From Odontesthes bonariensis (taxonomy: Eukaryota; Chordata; Actinopteri; Atheriniformes; Atherinopsidae): a stretch of DNA of 64,000 nucleotides. The notes under the pieces were generated by a model that saw nothing but the letters and a program-made list of their open reading frames with translations, ran no database searches and was not told the origin of the DNA. Positions 53,988 to 64,000 of this stretch are shown piece after piece. The translations under genes were made by a program, and so were the position numbers. Positions within the stretch are counted from its first letter, which is position 1. The number at the start of each line of letters is the position of its first letter. The stretch is from positions 26,963,038 through 27,027,037 of the forward strand of contig NC_134516.1 in assembly GCF_027942865.1 (NCBI RefSeq), written 5' to 3'.

Positions 53988-54848
53988 TAATCACATGTTA
54001 TAAAACATGCCTTCCGAAAAAAAAGACGAGATAAAACAAGCCTAAGTCAACTTTCAGAGATTTAGAATGATATCAGAACACATTCCTCCTTTTCAACCTC
54101 AACCTACTCCACTCGACTGGATCCCACTCAGCTGTTAGGGTTTTCCATGAGGTAATACCTCCTGGCACCAGGTGGTACATTTTTAGCACCTACTCGATCG
54201 GGGTCGAGTTGAGTTGAGCCCAAAATGTGACATCTACAGACTGCAGGCCACTGATTGGCCAGGGAGTGATGTCACTGGATGAGTCATGAAAGCCACTCCT
54301 TAACAAGAACCGGCAACAGCAACAGTTGGATTTTATGTATTCTGTGATCGTCAACGAGGTGGATTGCTAGACGCAAAGACATAGACCAAGCAGCAGGTAA
54401 ACCTTTGCCTCGATGTCCTAAATTGTTGTGTCATGTTTGTGTCACATAAGACTGACATCACAGGACTTTTGGACCTCCTTGCTATAACGATCCCACCCAC
54501 ATTGAGGTGGTTGTGAGTAAGTACTAGTGGAAAAGAGCTTAATGTTGCAGGAGAACTGCCTCATCGCACATCAGAATTAATAATAATAATAACACATTTT
54601 ATTTATAGGCACTTTTCATAGGCACTCAAGGGGGGTATTCCTAGAAAGTAGCTAAAGAAAGCCAGGCTGTAGCCGGAAAGCGTCGCTTGAACTGACACCA
54701 TCTCCCAATTAAGCCTCAAGTCGTTCCATGAAGCCAGCTCAGCTGCATCTCAGTGAGGCTAATCCAAGCGAGGCTTACATAGCCTGGCTAAGTGCGAGTG
54801 TACGAGGAACGTAAGAAGCCCTGACGAGTGGATTGTGGAAAAACAGAG

Positions 54849-55488
54849 ATGGCAGAAAAGGAGAGCAAGACAAGAGCTTTTATTTTTTCGGCAGCTGAAC
54901 AAATAATGCTTATGGAGCTGTATGAGGATTTTAAAAGTTCATCACCAGAAATGGTAATACAGCTGTGATCAATAAAGCGAAGAAACGGCATGGCAAACAA
55001 CTGCAGACAGACTAAATAAGTTATGAAAGTTTCATACCATTGTCAATTGTTAGACATTTATTTTACTGTCCTCATGTATTTATGCTCTCCTCTTTGTGTT
55101 ATAATGTGTTTACATAAAGCATGCTGAATTGTCTCTGTATCAGATGTACAGTATAAATATACTGGCCCTGCTCAGTTTATTAATAACCCAACAATCGACA
55201 TGCATCATCATACTTTGTGACCATGTTATCCTGTGTGTGTGACCCAGATATTAATTTTTCACTGTTACATCTCACCAGGAGCAATCTTAACAGCCAAAAG
55301 CGTACCTGGCAGCAGGTGGAAGTAAAGTACAGGAAAATATTTCAGTGGTAAGTAGCCTTTCAAGAAATGTGTTTGTCCAATAAATAGAGCGCCAAACTAG
55401 ATATGGAATACAAGAAACTGAAAATAAAAAAGATCAAGCTAGAGATTATGAAACTGGAGAGGGACGTGTATAAATTCAGAAAAAGGAG
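54849..55488 (+). pseudogene. Myb/SANT-like transposon gene remnant, three blocks
   Basis: Block 1 (54849 on) encodes MAEKESKTRAFIFSAAEQIM and LMELYEDFKS, then after a frameshift INKAKKRHGKQLQTD, the start of a Myb/SANT-like domain. Block 2 (55279-55347), between a CACCAG acceptor and a GTAAGT donor, encodes SQKRTWQQVEVKYRKIFQ. Block 3 (about 55388-55488) encodes a coiled Lys/Glu-rich tail (MEYKKLKIKKIKLEIMKLER). The order and splice sites match accessory DNA-binding proteins of Harbinger-like transposons. A GGGGTATTCC-type repeat end precedes it near 54632. The frameshift makes it non-functional. Confidence 0.62.
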
Positions 55489-56057
55489 AATTTCGTGTTG
55501 TGAACTGTATTTAATTCTGTTTTCTCTCCACAGCTTGAGAAACATGTAATAATAATTAAACAATTCAACACAACTTGAACTCAAACTTCTCATTATTGTA
55601 CGGTTCATGCAAAGTGTTAGAAATGTGTTTTTTACATTTATATTCACAGTGGGGTGCCATGACCTAAACGTGTGGAAAGTTATAAATCATCTCTGTCCAT
55701 TTAGCCTTCTTACACTTGCTCTGACTTAAACTGCTAATGTGTCAATGCTAAATTATGAAAAGAAGTTCTAACTCAAAGGTCACAACAATAAGGATCAAAG
55801 GAAATATGTGTCCCTGTATAGGTCCCTCACTGTGTCAGGAGAAAATGAGTCCTTTCAGGCACTAGAACCTGCAGGGACTCAACGAAGAAAAGACTTGAGC
55901 CTGAAAAGTTGTCCACAAGACAAAATGTATAAAATATGAAGTATACTATTAATTTAAGATGGCTCTGTCAGAAGTCAGCCATGGTGCCTGAGAAGTTTAA
56001 GCAATGAACCTGTATTTAATTTGGCCAAAGGTCATTTCTATCCGTGCCCTTGTTTTA

Positions 56058-56122
56058 GCATGTGAATGCGCATGTGAATGTGCATGTGCATGTGCATGTG
56101 CATGTGCATGTGCATGTGCATG
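56058..56122. repeat. GCATGT microsatellite
   Basis: Alternating GCATGTGAATG then pure (GCATGT)n, about nine units. It could form Z-DNA-like alternating purine-pyrimidine sequence. Confidence 0.93.
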
Positions 56123-56610
56123 CTTCTTTCTGAACACAACACCCAGTGTGGACACATCATGGCTGGGACAGCAGCAGCCACAAACACGTCCAAACTTTCT
56201 GTATTCAGCAGATGTGGAATATAGCTGATGGAATATAGCTGATGGATCACTTTTTAAAGAAAGTCCACCAAAACTTTGGACACATTCTGAGTCTCCACAA
56301 AAGAAGAAGAAATGTTGTTGAAAAGTCAGTTTGTCATTTTATCGAAGTCTCTCTGCTCTTTGTGTAACTTAGATATTCTACATCTGAAATGATTCTTTAT
56401 AAAGTATTTTATTCAAATAAAACGATAACCTCTGATCTGAAGACAGCTGATTTAGTGCCGGTCACATGATCACATCATTTATAGGATTAAAAACATGTTA
56501 GATTTGTACAAAAGAGCCTCAGATTATCAACACTGATTATTTTAGATCTAAAGAAATGAATGATCACTTTTCTGTGTGGGACACGTTTCCATCAAAGTGT
56601 GAGACGATAG

Positions 56611-56655
56611 GAATGAATGAATGAATGAATGAATGAATGAATGAATGAATGAATG
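56611..56655. repeat. (GAAT)n microsatellite
   Basis: Eleven tandem GAAT units. Confidence 0.95.
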
Positions 56656-57062
56656 AGTTCAGAGTTGGTTCAAACAGCTCTTCAACATGTTGAACTCATC
56701 AAATACAGAGGAGACGGAGAGTTCATTTAAGGGCTGTAAATCATCTTTAATGGTGCCACATGTGTCCAGTTTGTCTTTGTTACCATAACTGGACAAACAC
56801 TGATAATCAGGACTGAATAAATGTTACTGATCCATGTTCAGTTCAGCTCTAATGTAACTCATATCTGCTGGAACTGTGACGGAAGGAGACTTTTCATTTA
56901 TGGTGATTTCGCCCTCTTGTGGTGTAAATATAAACTGCATGATGCCAGTTTAGCCTCCCGGACTGCAGAAACTCCATATTTTTACTGAACTGCCACAAAA
57001 AGGACAGATCTGTCAAAGATGAAGAAAATAAATGTGGAAATATATAGACTTTTCTCATCTTC

Positions 57063-59526
57063 TTGTTGAAGCTCCAACCTCCATCATATCATAAAGATCT
57101 CATCCATCCTTTCCCTGTTCCTGCTGCACACACCTGTTGTAGTATAAGCAGCAGGATATCAGAGTCTCCTGAGGTGACACCACAGTCTGTAATACAGATG
57201 TTGGTCAATTGTTCAGAACAACATACTCACACTCACACATGCACCAAATTAAGCACAAGCTGTGTTTGTGGAACCAACAGGAGGCCGTTGATGTCTGCAG
57301 TGATTTTAGTGGCATTAAGACTCGTTAGAGCGGAGTTATTGAATATTTCTAGAGGAGGTGTTGCAGCCGGCTGCACATGGAGACTAATGTTATTTTCCTG
57401 CTCCAAGGACAGCTTATTTGGATTCAAATGTTTATCTGATGGAGAGAGGTGTGATTTGATCTGGAACGACGCTTTATTTTGGAGGTATTTATTCAGCAAG
57501 TGCGAATCTGTCAATATGTGTCAAACTTTACCGAACCCTGTTGCTGTTGTTCTACCGCTGCCTCCATCTTTTAGTGTCCGCATTAAAGCAATACAATGTA
57601 ACTTCTCAAAAAGCCCACTCTGGAGCTCCCCCTACAGGCTTGGAGGTAATGTACGGTTACACTGTCGTGTATACAACACCCTTTCGCTTTCACGTTTCAC
57701 GTTTGTTGACGAACCGGCGAGAAGTCAGAAGGTGCAAGCTATGTCGACCGAGAAGGTAAGAGTAATCAAACCAAACAGCTGAAAACTTTCTACTGTATAC
57801 ACTTAAAAACATGGAGCCTCTTGTGTTTGTTGTTGTGGACAACTTTCCTGTTAGCTGAAACATTTCAGAGTTCTCCTCAGACTGGATTCAGTGGGCATAA
57901 AGGTGTCTTTAACAGAGGGAACGAGGATTTATCTCTGTGCTTCACCCCGGCAGAAGCAGACAGTGAGGGGGCGGGGCTTGTTCCAAACGCTCAGCTGCTC
58001 TCCCATTGGTTATTACTTATGACGTCAGAGACGGACAAAGTTCCTACTGGCTCCTGAAGCCGGTGTAGCGGAAGTGGTTCTGGAGGCAGCAGCGACACTT
58101 GTAATGTTCACAGCTTCTGTTTGACACCTCAGAGTTTATAAAACTCATACAACACTATCAGAACACATGGTCACCATAGGAACCTTTATAAGTTCAGGCT
58201 TTCTAAAGTAACGGGACACACACACATCAGTCCAATCCAGATGTTTTTCTCATCTTTTCATAGTTTCCTGTTTTGCCTTCATAACTCAGATGGAATCAGT
58301 CAGTGAAAAACACAGCAGGCTGTGAGAGAAAGTAAAGGTGTTCACCAGACCAACCAAGGCTGAACCTGAGGGATGTATCACTGAAATTACTGAGCACATC
58401 ATCAGACAGGAGAAGAAGAAGCCCATTTTCACTGATATCAGCATCAGACAGCAGATCTGGAGGTGCTTTTCTTTCTACAGCTGGCCTTCACTCCTCTGTG
58501 TCTTCTCTCCAACCATCTTTGTCCCAACCATTGCATCTGTGGTGTTCAGCCCATCTGCAGCATCAGGCCCGCTGGCTCCGTTCTGCTCGTCTTCTGCAGA
58601 CGGAGCTTTTTCATGGCAGGAAACCATCCAGTGAGTCAGGATTCTGCAGGAACCACTGGAAGACTTTCACTTCCTCCTTTTGTTGAACGCTTCATCAAAC
58701 TGACATCATGCAGTTCCTCTATTCACCACCAGAGGGAAACACATCTCCATAAATGCAGAGTCCCGCTCAGTATTACTGACAGTACTTCACAGCCACTGAG
58801 AGGACACATTTAAATCAGTAACATACAAAGAAATGATTTCTATGTTTGAGCCAGGCTTCCACCTCCATATAAGACACACACTGTGTCCTCATACAACAAG
58901 CAGCTCTCCTGTCTGAGCTTCACATCTTTACAGTTAGCATCAGCACACACAGCATGTTGATGAAGATTCTCACTCATCCAGGTCATGGTAATCCTAAGAG
59001 CTCACATCCTCTGGCCTAAAAGGCCTCTAGCAAAGAGCCAGATAAGACCAGAGCCACCCACTCTCCAGATAAAGGGCCTTATGAGCTGCTGAAGTTCTTC
59101 AGGTAAATAAGTTTATATTAGCTTCTCTTTTGGTCCGAGGCTCTGGTGCTCTGGAGTTACACCAAGTGTTTCTGAATGTTAGCTGCAACACCTTTAAAAC
59201 CTGTTTTATCTCCATGCAAACAGCAGATTATCCTAACTGTCCTGTAGTTCGTAATGTGTCAGATCTCCATTTATTTCATCTCTTTCGCTGCAGTTTTAAA
59301 ACTTCATTACATTTGTTTTGTTGTTGAACCACCCAACCAGCTCAGAAGACACAGTATTTAATGGCTATCAGGTTGAGTGGAGGATGTAAATGAACAAGTG
59401 GTTCCCTTCAAGGCAAGTAAGAACATTCATCTTGAAAATCAACAGATATCAGCTTGCTGCACTTTTGCATGAAAGGATAACAAATCCAAGCCTGCAATTG
59501 TTATTAAGTTTTAAACAAGAGGCACA
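57063..59526. other. No supported gene
   Basis: The longest frame (57063-57782) has no domain and contains a stretch of dispersed-repeat character (CTCCCCCTACAGG near 57630). A short MSTEK/GTAAGA start-donor at about 57741-57757 could begin a spliced gene, but no further exon was recognised. Confidence 0.35.
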
Positions 59527-60352
59527 AGACTGAAGCGTTGGAACAGACAATTATAGCAGATAATAAAACACTTGTGATCTGTGGTGATTTCAACATGGAC
59601 CTCTTAAAGGTACATACTCCTAAACAAACTTGGGATTTCTTGGCTGCGTTATACGGTAGAGGCTTGTATCCACTGATCACAAAGCCGAGCAGAGGAGCCA
59701 CAGATAGTGCAACATTAACTGACAACATTTTTACACATTCCTTGGACACTGGTATAAATAGTGGTTTGGTAATAAGTGATGTAAGTGATCATTTAGCTGT
59801 ATTTGCAACATTTAATGATCAACTACAGAGGAAGAAAACAGAAAAGCGTAGATTTGAAAGGGTAAGGACTGTTAAAGCAATTAATGCTTCAGAAATGAGC
59901 TTTAAAACAAGAGTGGAATGAGTTTCATACAGATGAAGTAAACACTGCAGACAATTCATTCTTCAGCTGTTATTTATCTCTCTGTGATAAACACTGTCCA
60001 ACAGGTTTATGTTCACATAAGCATAGTTATGCTGAGAAACCTCAGATAACAAAGGCATTAAAAAATGCATGTAAGAAGAAAAATAAACTTTATGGAGACT
60101 TCATCAAAACTAGAACAGAGGTTGCTGAAAAACGCTGAGATGCACAAAAACAGGCTGACCAACATGTTGAGGCAAGCAAAGAAGCAACATTATGATAAAA
60201 TGTTACAAATAAATCAAAATAACATGAAGCGCACATGGAACATCCTAAATAATGTAATGGTGAATAAGCCTTGATCACCAGATCAACCTAAGTGTTTCAT
60301 AAAGGACAATAAGGTGTTTGGCAATCTGACTGAAGCGGCTGATGAATGTAAC
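59527..60352 (+). pseudogene. LINE endonuclease fragment
   Basis: Encodes TLVICGDFNMDLLKVHTPKQ (endonuclease catalytic block), GATDSATLTDNIFTHSLD and SDVSDHLAVFATF (final His motif), then after shifts a linker with NAEMHKNRLTNMLRQAKKQH and MKRTWNILNN. It fits an L2/CR1-like LINE ORF2 upstream of the RT. It stops at 60352, where sequence of a different type begins. Confidence 0.78.
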
Positions 60353-60511
60353 TCAGTGCAGCGGCTCGTGAATCCTCTGGTGCACGTTGAGCATCGTCAT
60401 GCTCTTGAATTCCTTCCCGCAGTCGTCACATTTCATGAGGTCCCTCATTTCCACGAGGTTCTCCTGGTGCTCCTTCAGGGCGGACGGGTACTGGACGCGT
60501 AAAGTGATGTC
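60353..60511 (-). CDS. Single C2H2 finger, probable terminal exon
   Basis: After a CTTTCTTCAG acceptor (60512-60521) the exon encodes DITLRVQYPSALKEHQENLV then MKCDDCGKEFKSMTMLNVHQ and RIHEPLH before the stop: one perfect Cys-x2-Cys-x12-His-x3-His finger. The rest of the gene is not recognised upstream on the minus strand. It directly abuts a truncated LINE on the other strand. It could be the last exon of a real gene or a relocated fragment. Confidence 0.5.
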   Translation of the reverse strand, partial: DITLRVQYPSALKEHQENLVEMRDLMKCDDCGKEFKSMTMLNVHQRIHEPLH

Positions 60512-60808
60512 CTGAAGAAAGAAGAAAAAATCCAGCAAAGACCTGACACAGGAGCTGAGAGATGCATCTGGACCTTCAGCTGATCCATCGGCTGTTGGCC
60601 CGAGCCTCATCAGAGATGGGCTCCATGGAAGGGTGGCTGTCAGGAAGCCGTTCTTAAAGACATGGTTGGTAATCCTGTTCAGAAACACATTTTGTAATAC
60701 TGGGTGAAATGGTCCGTCTATCCTGAGAGAAATCTATACAAGATGTATTTAGAAAAAGGGACAAAAATAATCAGACCTCTGTGGCAGCTGCAGGACTGAG
60801 AAAAAGCT

Positions 60809-60840
60809 GACCAATCCGAGATCAGCGTCTCGGATTGGTC
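60809..60840. repeat. Perfect 13-bp hairpin
   Basis: GACCAATCCGAGA, a 6-base loop TCAGCG, then TCTCGGATTGGTC. The inverted repeat contains CCAAT on both arms. Confidence 0.88.
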
Positions 60841-62844
60841 GCATACAAAAAACCAATCAGATGCCTCTGCTTTCTGCCTACGCCCCCCTCTGCCGGCTCC
60901 CTGCTCCATGTGCGCATGCGGTTCTACCGGCTTTGGATGAAGCACTGACGGAATGGGGGGGGGGGGGATGGAGCTTAGAGGAGGGGACACTTTCGAATCT
61001 TGCTAGCTCTCTTGCTAGCTCTTTAGGATTACCTACCATAGCTTTAAGGAAGGGAAACAGTAAGCGTTGTTTCTAAGTGCTTGTTAAAATGACTATTTAA
61101 GATAATAATTAAGTGTTTTTTAGGCGATGTGAAAACCGTTTGCTGTGACTTTCAAATATGCTTCAAAAACTGGACGTGTTTCTTCAGATAAACTCCTGAC
61201 CAACTGTGAAAAAGCAGTGAAAATGTCTGGCCTGTATAAACTTTGTGATGTCAAACAAGATCAGAGATGACATCGCTTGTGATGTCACTACAGTGATGAC
61301 ATCACAGCTTTGTGAAGGCTTCTGTTCTGTCTCTTCTGGTCTGTGGTTCCAACCACAGATTCTGGATGGAAGTGAAGTCCGGATTCCAGAATGTTGATTT
61401 GTGTTCTCTGTTAATCTCTGGACGACTTCAGCTGATTACTTCCTGTCACTGTCACGTTGGAAGGTCCACTTCTGCCAGTTTTTCAGCAGCCAGTATCATG
61501 TTTTCCACCAGCAGTGTTTCCCAAGACAGAATAATGTCAGTTTGTTTAAAATGTTGCCAAAATAAACTATTACAATTACAACAAATGTCATCTCAGGGCA
61601 CTTCAGTGATAAAGTCCAATTCAGGCCAATTGGAGTTCAATTCATTGTAATTATAATACTGTTCAGAATGAATTCAGAATGAATCCAATTCATTCATACA
61701 GAACAATTCAAAAACTATTTCCTCGCTAAGGAAACCAACAGATGGCACCGAACTTGCACTATTTCTAATTAGATAGAACTTTTTAATAGTTCTAAGATCA
61801 TATCTTTCTGGCTTTATTTGCATTTTGCAAAGAGTCCCGAGTAATTATGAAAGTGGGGTTTTAATTTGAAGAAAAAGCCTCAAAATAAAGTGATTTTTAG
61901 GAGTATGCAGGGATTCATTTCCATCTAATGAACAGCTCAGTTATATTAAACAGTGGGCCGTGTGAGCAGCAATCAGGGGAGTAAGGAGTTCACAGATCAT
62001 AGACAGAGGCAACCGTCCAACTATTCAAAGCTTTTAAAATGAGTAATAAAATCTGACAGGTAACCAGGGAAGGAAGGACAAGAGGCAGGGAGGTGGGCAG
62101 CCACTGTGTGGCCTGGTGTGGGAATAATCACCTCAGCTGCTGATTTTAGGAGGAGCACCAATAAGCCAAACAGCGTCTCCATCCCAGGAGAAGAGGTGGC
62201 TGAGGAACACCTGGGAGTTTACCTGTTGCATATCTCTTATGAGTCTGTGGTGCAGAGTGCATCTTTCTTCAGCAGCATCTGCTGTGGCAGCAGCATCAGA
62301 GCCAGCGACTCAAAGAAACTGAGCAAACTGCTAAAGGAGGCTGGCTCTGACCTGGGGACTGCTTTGGAGCTGTGTTTGATGAGCACTCACTTCTTTTTTT
62401 TTTTTTTAAACCCTTTGTCCTGTCCAGCATTATGGCAGCAGAATTGTAATCTGAATACCGTTTATGCCAAACACATTTGCTATACCAAGGGAAGCTTTAT
62501 GAATGTAAAGCTCCCCTTGATGCCCATCAACTCCTTATTTATTTATTTATTTTTGTTACAATACTAAACATGATGTGATAGTGTGATAGTGCCGAACCGG
62601 ACCGGGGGACAGAGAGAGAGGGAGAGCGAAGAAGGGAAAAAAAGGAACAGAAATATGAAGAAACAAACATAGAAAACAATGAAAAATCAGACAACCAGCT
62701 GCTACACCTGTAAAAACAAAACTGAAGACAATCCAAGGCTTTTGTGGGGAATCCAGCCTTAGAGGCACCAGGAGCACCTGTAAGCAGACAAGCAGAGAAC
62801 AAACACACAAACAAAAAAGCACAAGCAGCAGCAATCACATGCCA
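60841..62844. other. No gene seen
   Basis: About 2 kb of mostly A/T-rich sequence with AATTCA-rich runs near 61620-61700. No exon or RNA gene was recognised. Confidence 0.4.
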
Positions 62845-62917
62845 ACCTTCCATCAAGGAATCGAATCCTGTTCCTCCGCTTGACAGGCGGATTCTAACCA
62901 TTGACCAGCGAATTGTC
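62845..62917 (-). pseudogene. tRNA-Asp-like sequence
   Basis: Minus strand: D-arm-like GGTCAATGGTTAGAA, anticodon arm CCGCCTGTCAAGCGG with anticodon GTC, T-loop TTCGATT. The acceptor strands do not pair and the T-stem has a mismatch, so it is a decayed tRNA-Asp or the tRNA part of a SINE. Confidence 0.5.
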
Positions 62918-62958
62918 AAGCATTTGCATGACTGAGAGAGTAAATCGACTGTGGAAGG

Positions 62959-63030
62959 GGTTCCATGGTGTAAAGGTCAGCACTCTGGACTCTGAATCCA
63001 GTGATCCGAGTCCAAATCTCGGTGGAACCT
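62959..63030 (+). tRNA. tRNA-Gln(CTG), one T-loop change
   Basis: GGTTCCATGGTGTAAAGGTC start, anticodon loop CTCTGAA within GGACTCTGAATCC, acceptor closing GGAACC. The T-loop reads TCCAAAT in place of TTCAAAT, losing T55 and weakening the B box. Usable or recently decayed. Confidence 0.75.
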
Positions 63031-63366
63031 TCAGGTGTGTGCTGTCATGGTTGTGTTCTGGAAAGTAGATGAGTTGAGTAGGCTAGTCAGTTGTGAAAGG
63101 ACACCAGAGTGCACAATTCCAGCTGAGAGGATCTGTGGTATGTGACGTCACACCTCTGTGTTGCTAGTTGAATCTTTTTTGGTTTCCTCTTGCATGTTCA
63201 TTTACGATGCTTCTATTTATCCATGCTCTCCCAGAGGAGTGTGTTACAATCCCACTTCTGACTCAATTTGTTGCGACTCCACAAACTCTTTCCGCTAGCA
63301 ACAAAATTTGGGAAAACTTACCTCATTCTTTTGCTTCTGGAACACTAGTGAATAGGCATGGCTTCA

Positions 63367-63439
63367 GTTTCAGTAGTGTAGTGGTTATCACGTTCGCCTA
63401 ACACGCGAAAGGTCCTCAGTTCGAAACTGGGCGGAAACA
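63367..63439 (+). tRNA. tRNA-Val(AAC)
   Basis: GTTTCAGTAGTGTAGTGGTT start, anticodon loop CCTAACA, T-loop TTCGAAA, acceptor GCGGAAAC-A. One acceptor pair (A6:G67) is mismatched relative to the usual C:G; the rest is canonical. No TTTT is evident in the 20 bases after the gene. Confidence 0.82.
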
Positions 63440-64000
63440 TTACTTGCTCCTCCATTATTTATTTCATCCTTGTGTGAAGATGTATGACTGCACGTTAATG
63501 ATAGCAACATCAACATATTCATAATTATGGATAGGAGGGGAGCCTCATCTGCTATTCTTGACATGTAAAGTCAATTTTTTCAGGTTTTCAAAATATTTTC
63601 TGATGCTATGGTGTGAAACGGACTTTGGCGAATACCTAGCTGCTGAGCGAAAATGGCAGCTTTTATGAGTATTAAAGGAGACATATTTTACCTCTTTAAA
63701 CAAGTTAGAATTGGTCTATGGCACTGATGCCATGGTAACGGCTCGCGGGCTGGAACCGGCCCGAATGGACATCACAACCGGCCCGGTTACATCAGTGGTT
63801 GAGAAGTTTTTTGTTTTTTTTAAAATAAATAATACTATTATCAACAAATTCAAATCTACTTTTGTTTTTTTATCCTTAACCCCCTTGTGTCCAAGGCCTT
63901 TTCAGAGACTTTGAGGCAGTTGTCATCACCTTGACATTTTCAAGTATTTCAAGCAACTGTAAACATCTATGCAAAAGTGACACATATGGTTGTATTCTGA
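63440..64000. other. No gene seen
   Basis: The flank of the tRNA-Val gene contains GGCCC-rich direct and inverted repeats near 63740-63790 and nothing else that I can support. Confidence 0.4.

Larger units (their letters stand above)
37526..54576 (-). repeat. tRNA-Lys/tRNA-Leu tandem array with higher-order repeats
   Basis: A 17-kb tandem array of units of 1426-1428 bp, or 2143-2144 bp where a 717-bp LINE is inserted. Each unit has one tRNA-Lys(CTT) and one tRNA-Leu(CAA), all on the minus strand, plus two diverged ~185-bp modules ending GCCACTGATTGGCCAGGGAG. Leu-to-Leu spacings are 1426, 1427, 2144, 1427, 1428, 2144, 1427, 2143 and 1427. It starts in a truncated tRNA-Lys at 37526 and ends abruptly at ATCAGAATT (54577). 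Confidence 0.95.
55489..57062. other. No gene seen apart from microsatellites
   Basis: Two microsatellites are listed separately. No reading frame here has a recognisable motif or splice structure. Confidence 0.45.

Noticed and set aside
57741-57757. MSTEK followed by GTAAGA as the first exon of a gene
   Set aside because: Too short to support, and no following exon could be found.
57063-57782. A 239-residue plus-strand frame
   Set aside because: No domain, no biased composition, overlaps repeat-like sequence. Probably chance.

Overview
The window reads as teleost fish genomic DNA, probably percomorph. It has spliced vertebrate genes, T-cell-receptor V segments with recombination signals, a KRAB-less C2H2 zinc-finger exon, fish-type LINE, Harbinger and THAP elements, and two retrovirus-like LTR elements. 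It is eukaryotic throughout; there are no operons, CRISPR arrays or bacterial signals. Most of the sequence is transposable-element material. Gene calls rest on my own reading of translated protein, splice signals and repeat alignment; no database search was run.

Layout. 0.4-6.4 kb: an L1-type ORF1 gene (minus strand), then a minus-strand LINE broken by at least three nested insertions (a 1.3-kb TIR element, a THAP-domain transposon that itself carries a LINE 3' end, and a 253-bp retroposed fragment with an 8-bp target duplication). 7.3-8.2 kb: an 11-finger C2H2 exon. 9.1-10.2 kb: a dispersed repeat and a 557-bp MITE. 10.3-16.6 kb: an LTR element with 413-bp LTRs and a tRNA-His-type primer site but no recognisable gag or pol. 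16.7-26.3 kb: a minus-strand gamma/epsilon-like endogenous retrovirus with 311-bp LTRs, tRNA-Trp-type primer site, gag, protease and RT. An internal deletion fuses its RNase H to the envelope TM subunit.

27.0-27.9 kb: a broken gene of an unassigned repetitive family. 30.1-32.5 kb: a LINE tail and a decayed Harbinger transposon. 32.5-36.3 kb: part of a T-cell-receptor V cluster on the minus strand: one intact V with leader and 23-spacer RSS, one V with a lost tryptophan and an L1 inserted upstream, and one relic RSS. 37.5-54.6 kb: a 17-kb tandem array of about 1427-bp units, each with one tRNA-Lys(CTT) and one intron-containing tRNA-Leu(CAA), all on the minus strand. It shows a higher-order repeat of 4999 bp that carries a LINE insertion along in three units. 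54.6-64 kb: a Myb/SANT-like transposon gene remnant, microsatellites, a LINE endonuclease fragment, an isolated zinc-finger exon, and tRNA-Gln, tRNA-Val and a tRNA-Asp-like sequence.

The points most worth following up are the tRNA higher-order array, the deletion-fusion retrovirus whose two LTRs look identical, the gag/pol-less LTR element, and the V-segment cluster being eroded by L1 insertion.
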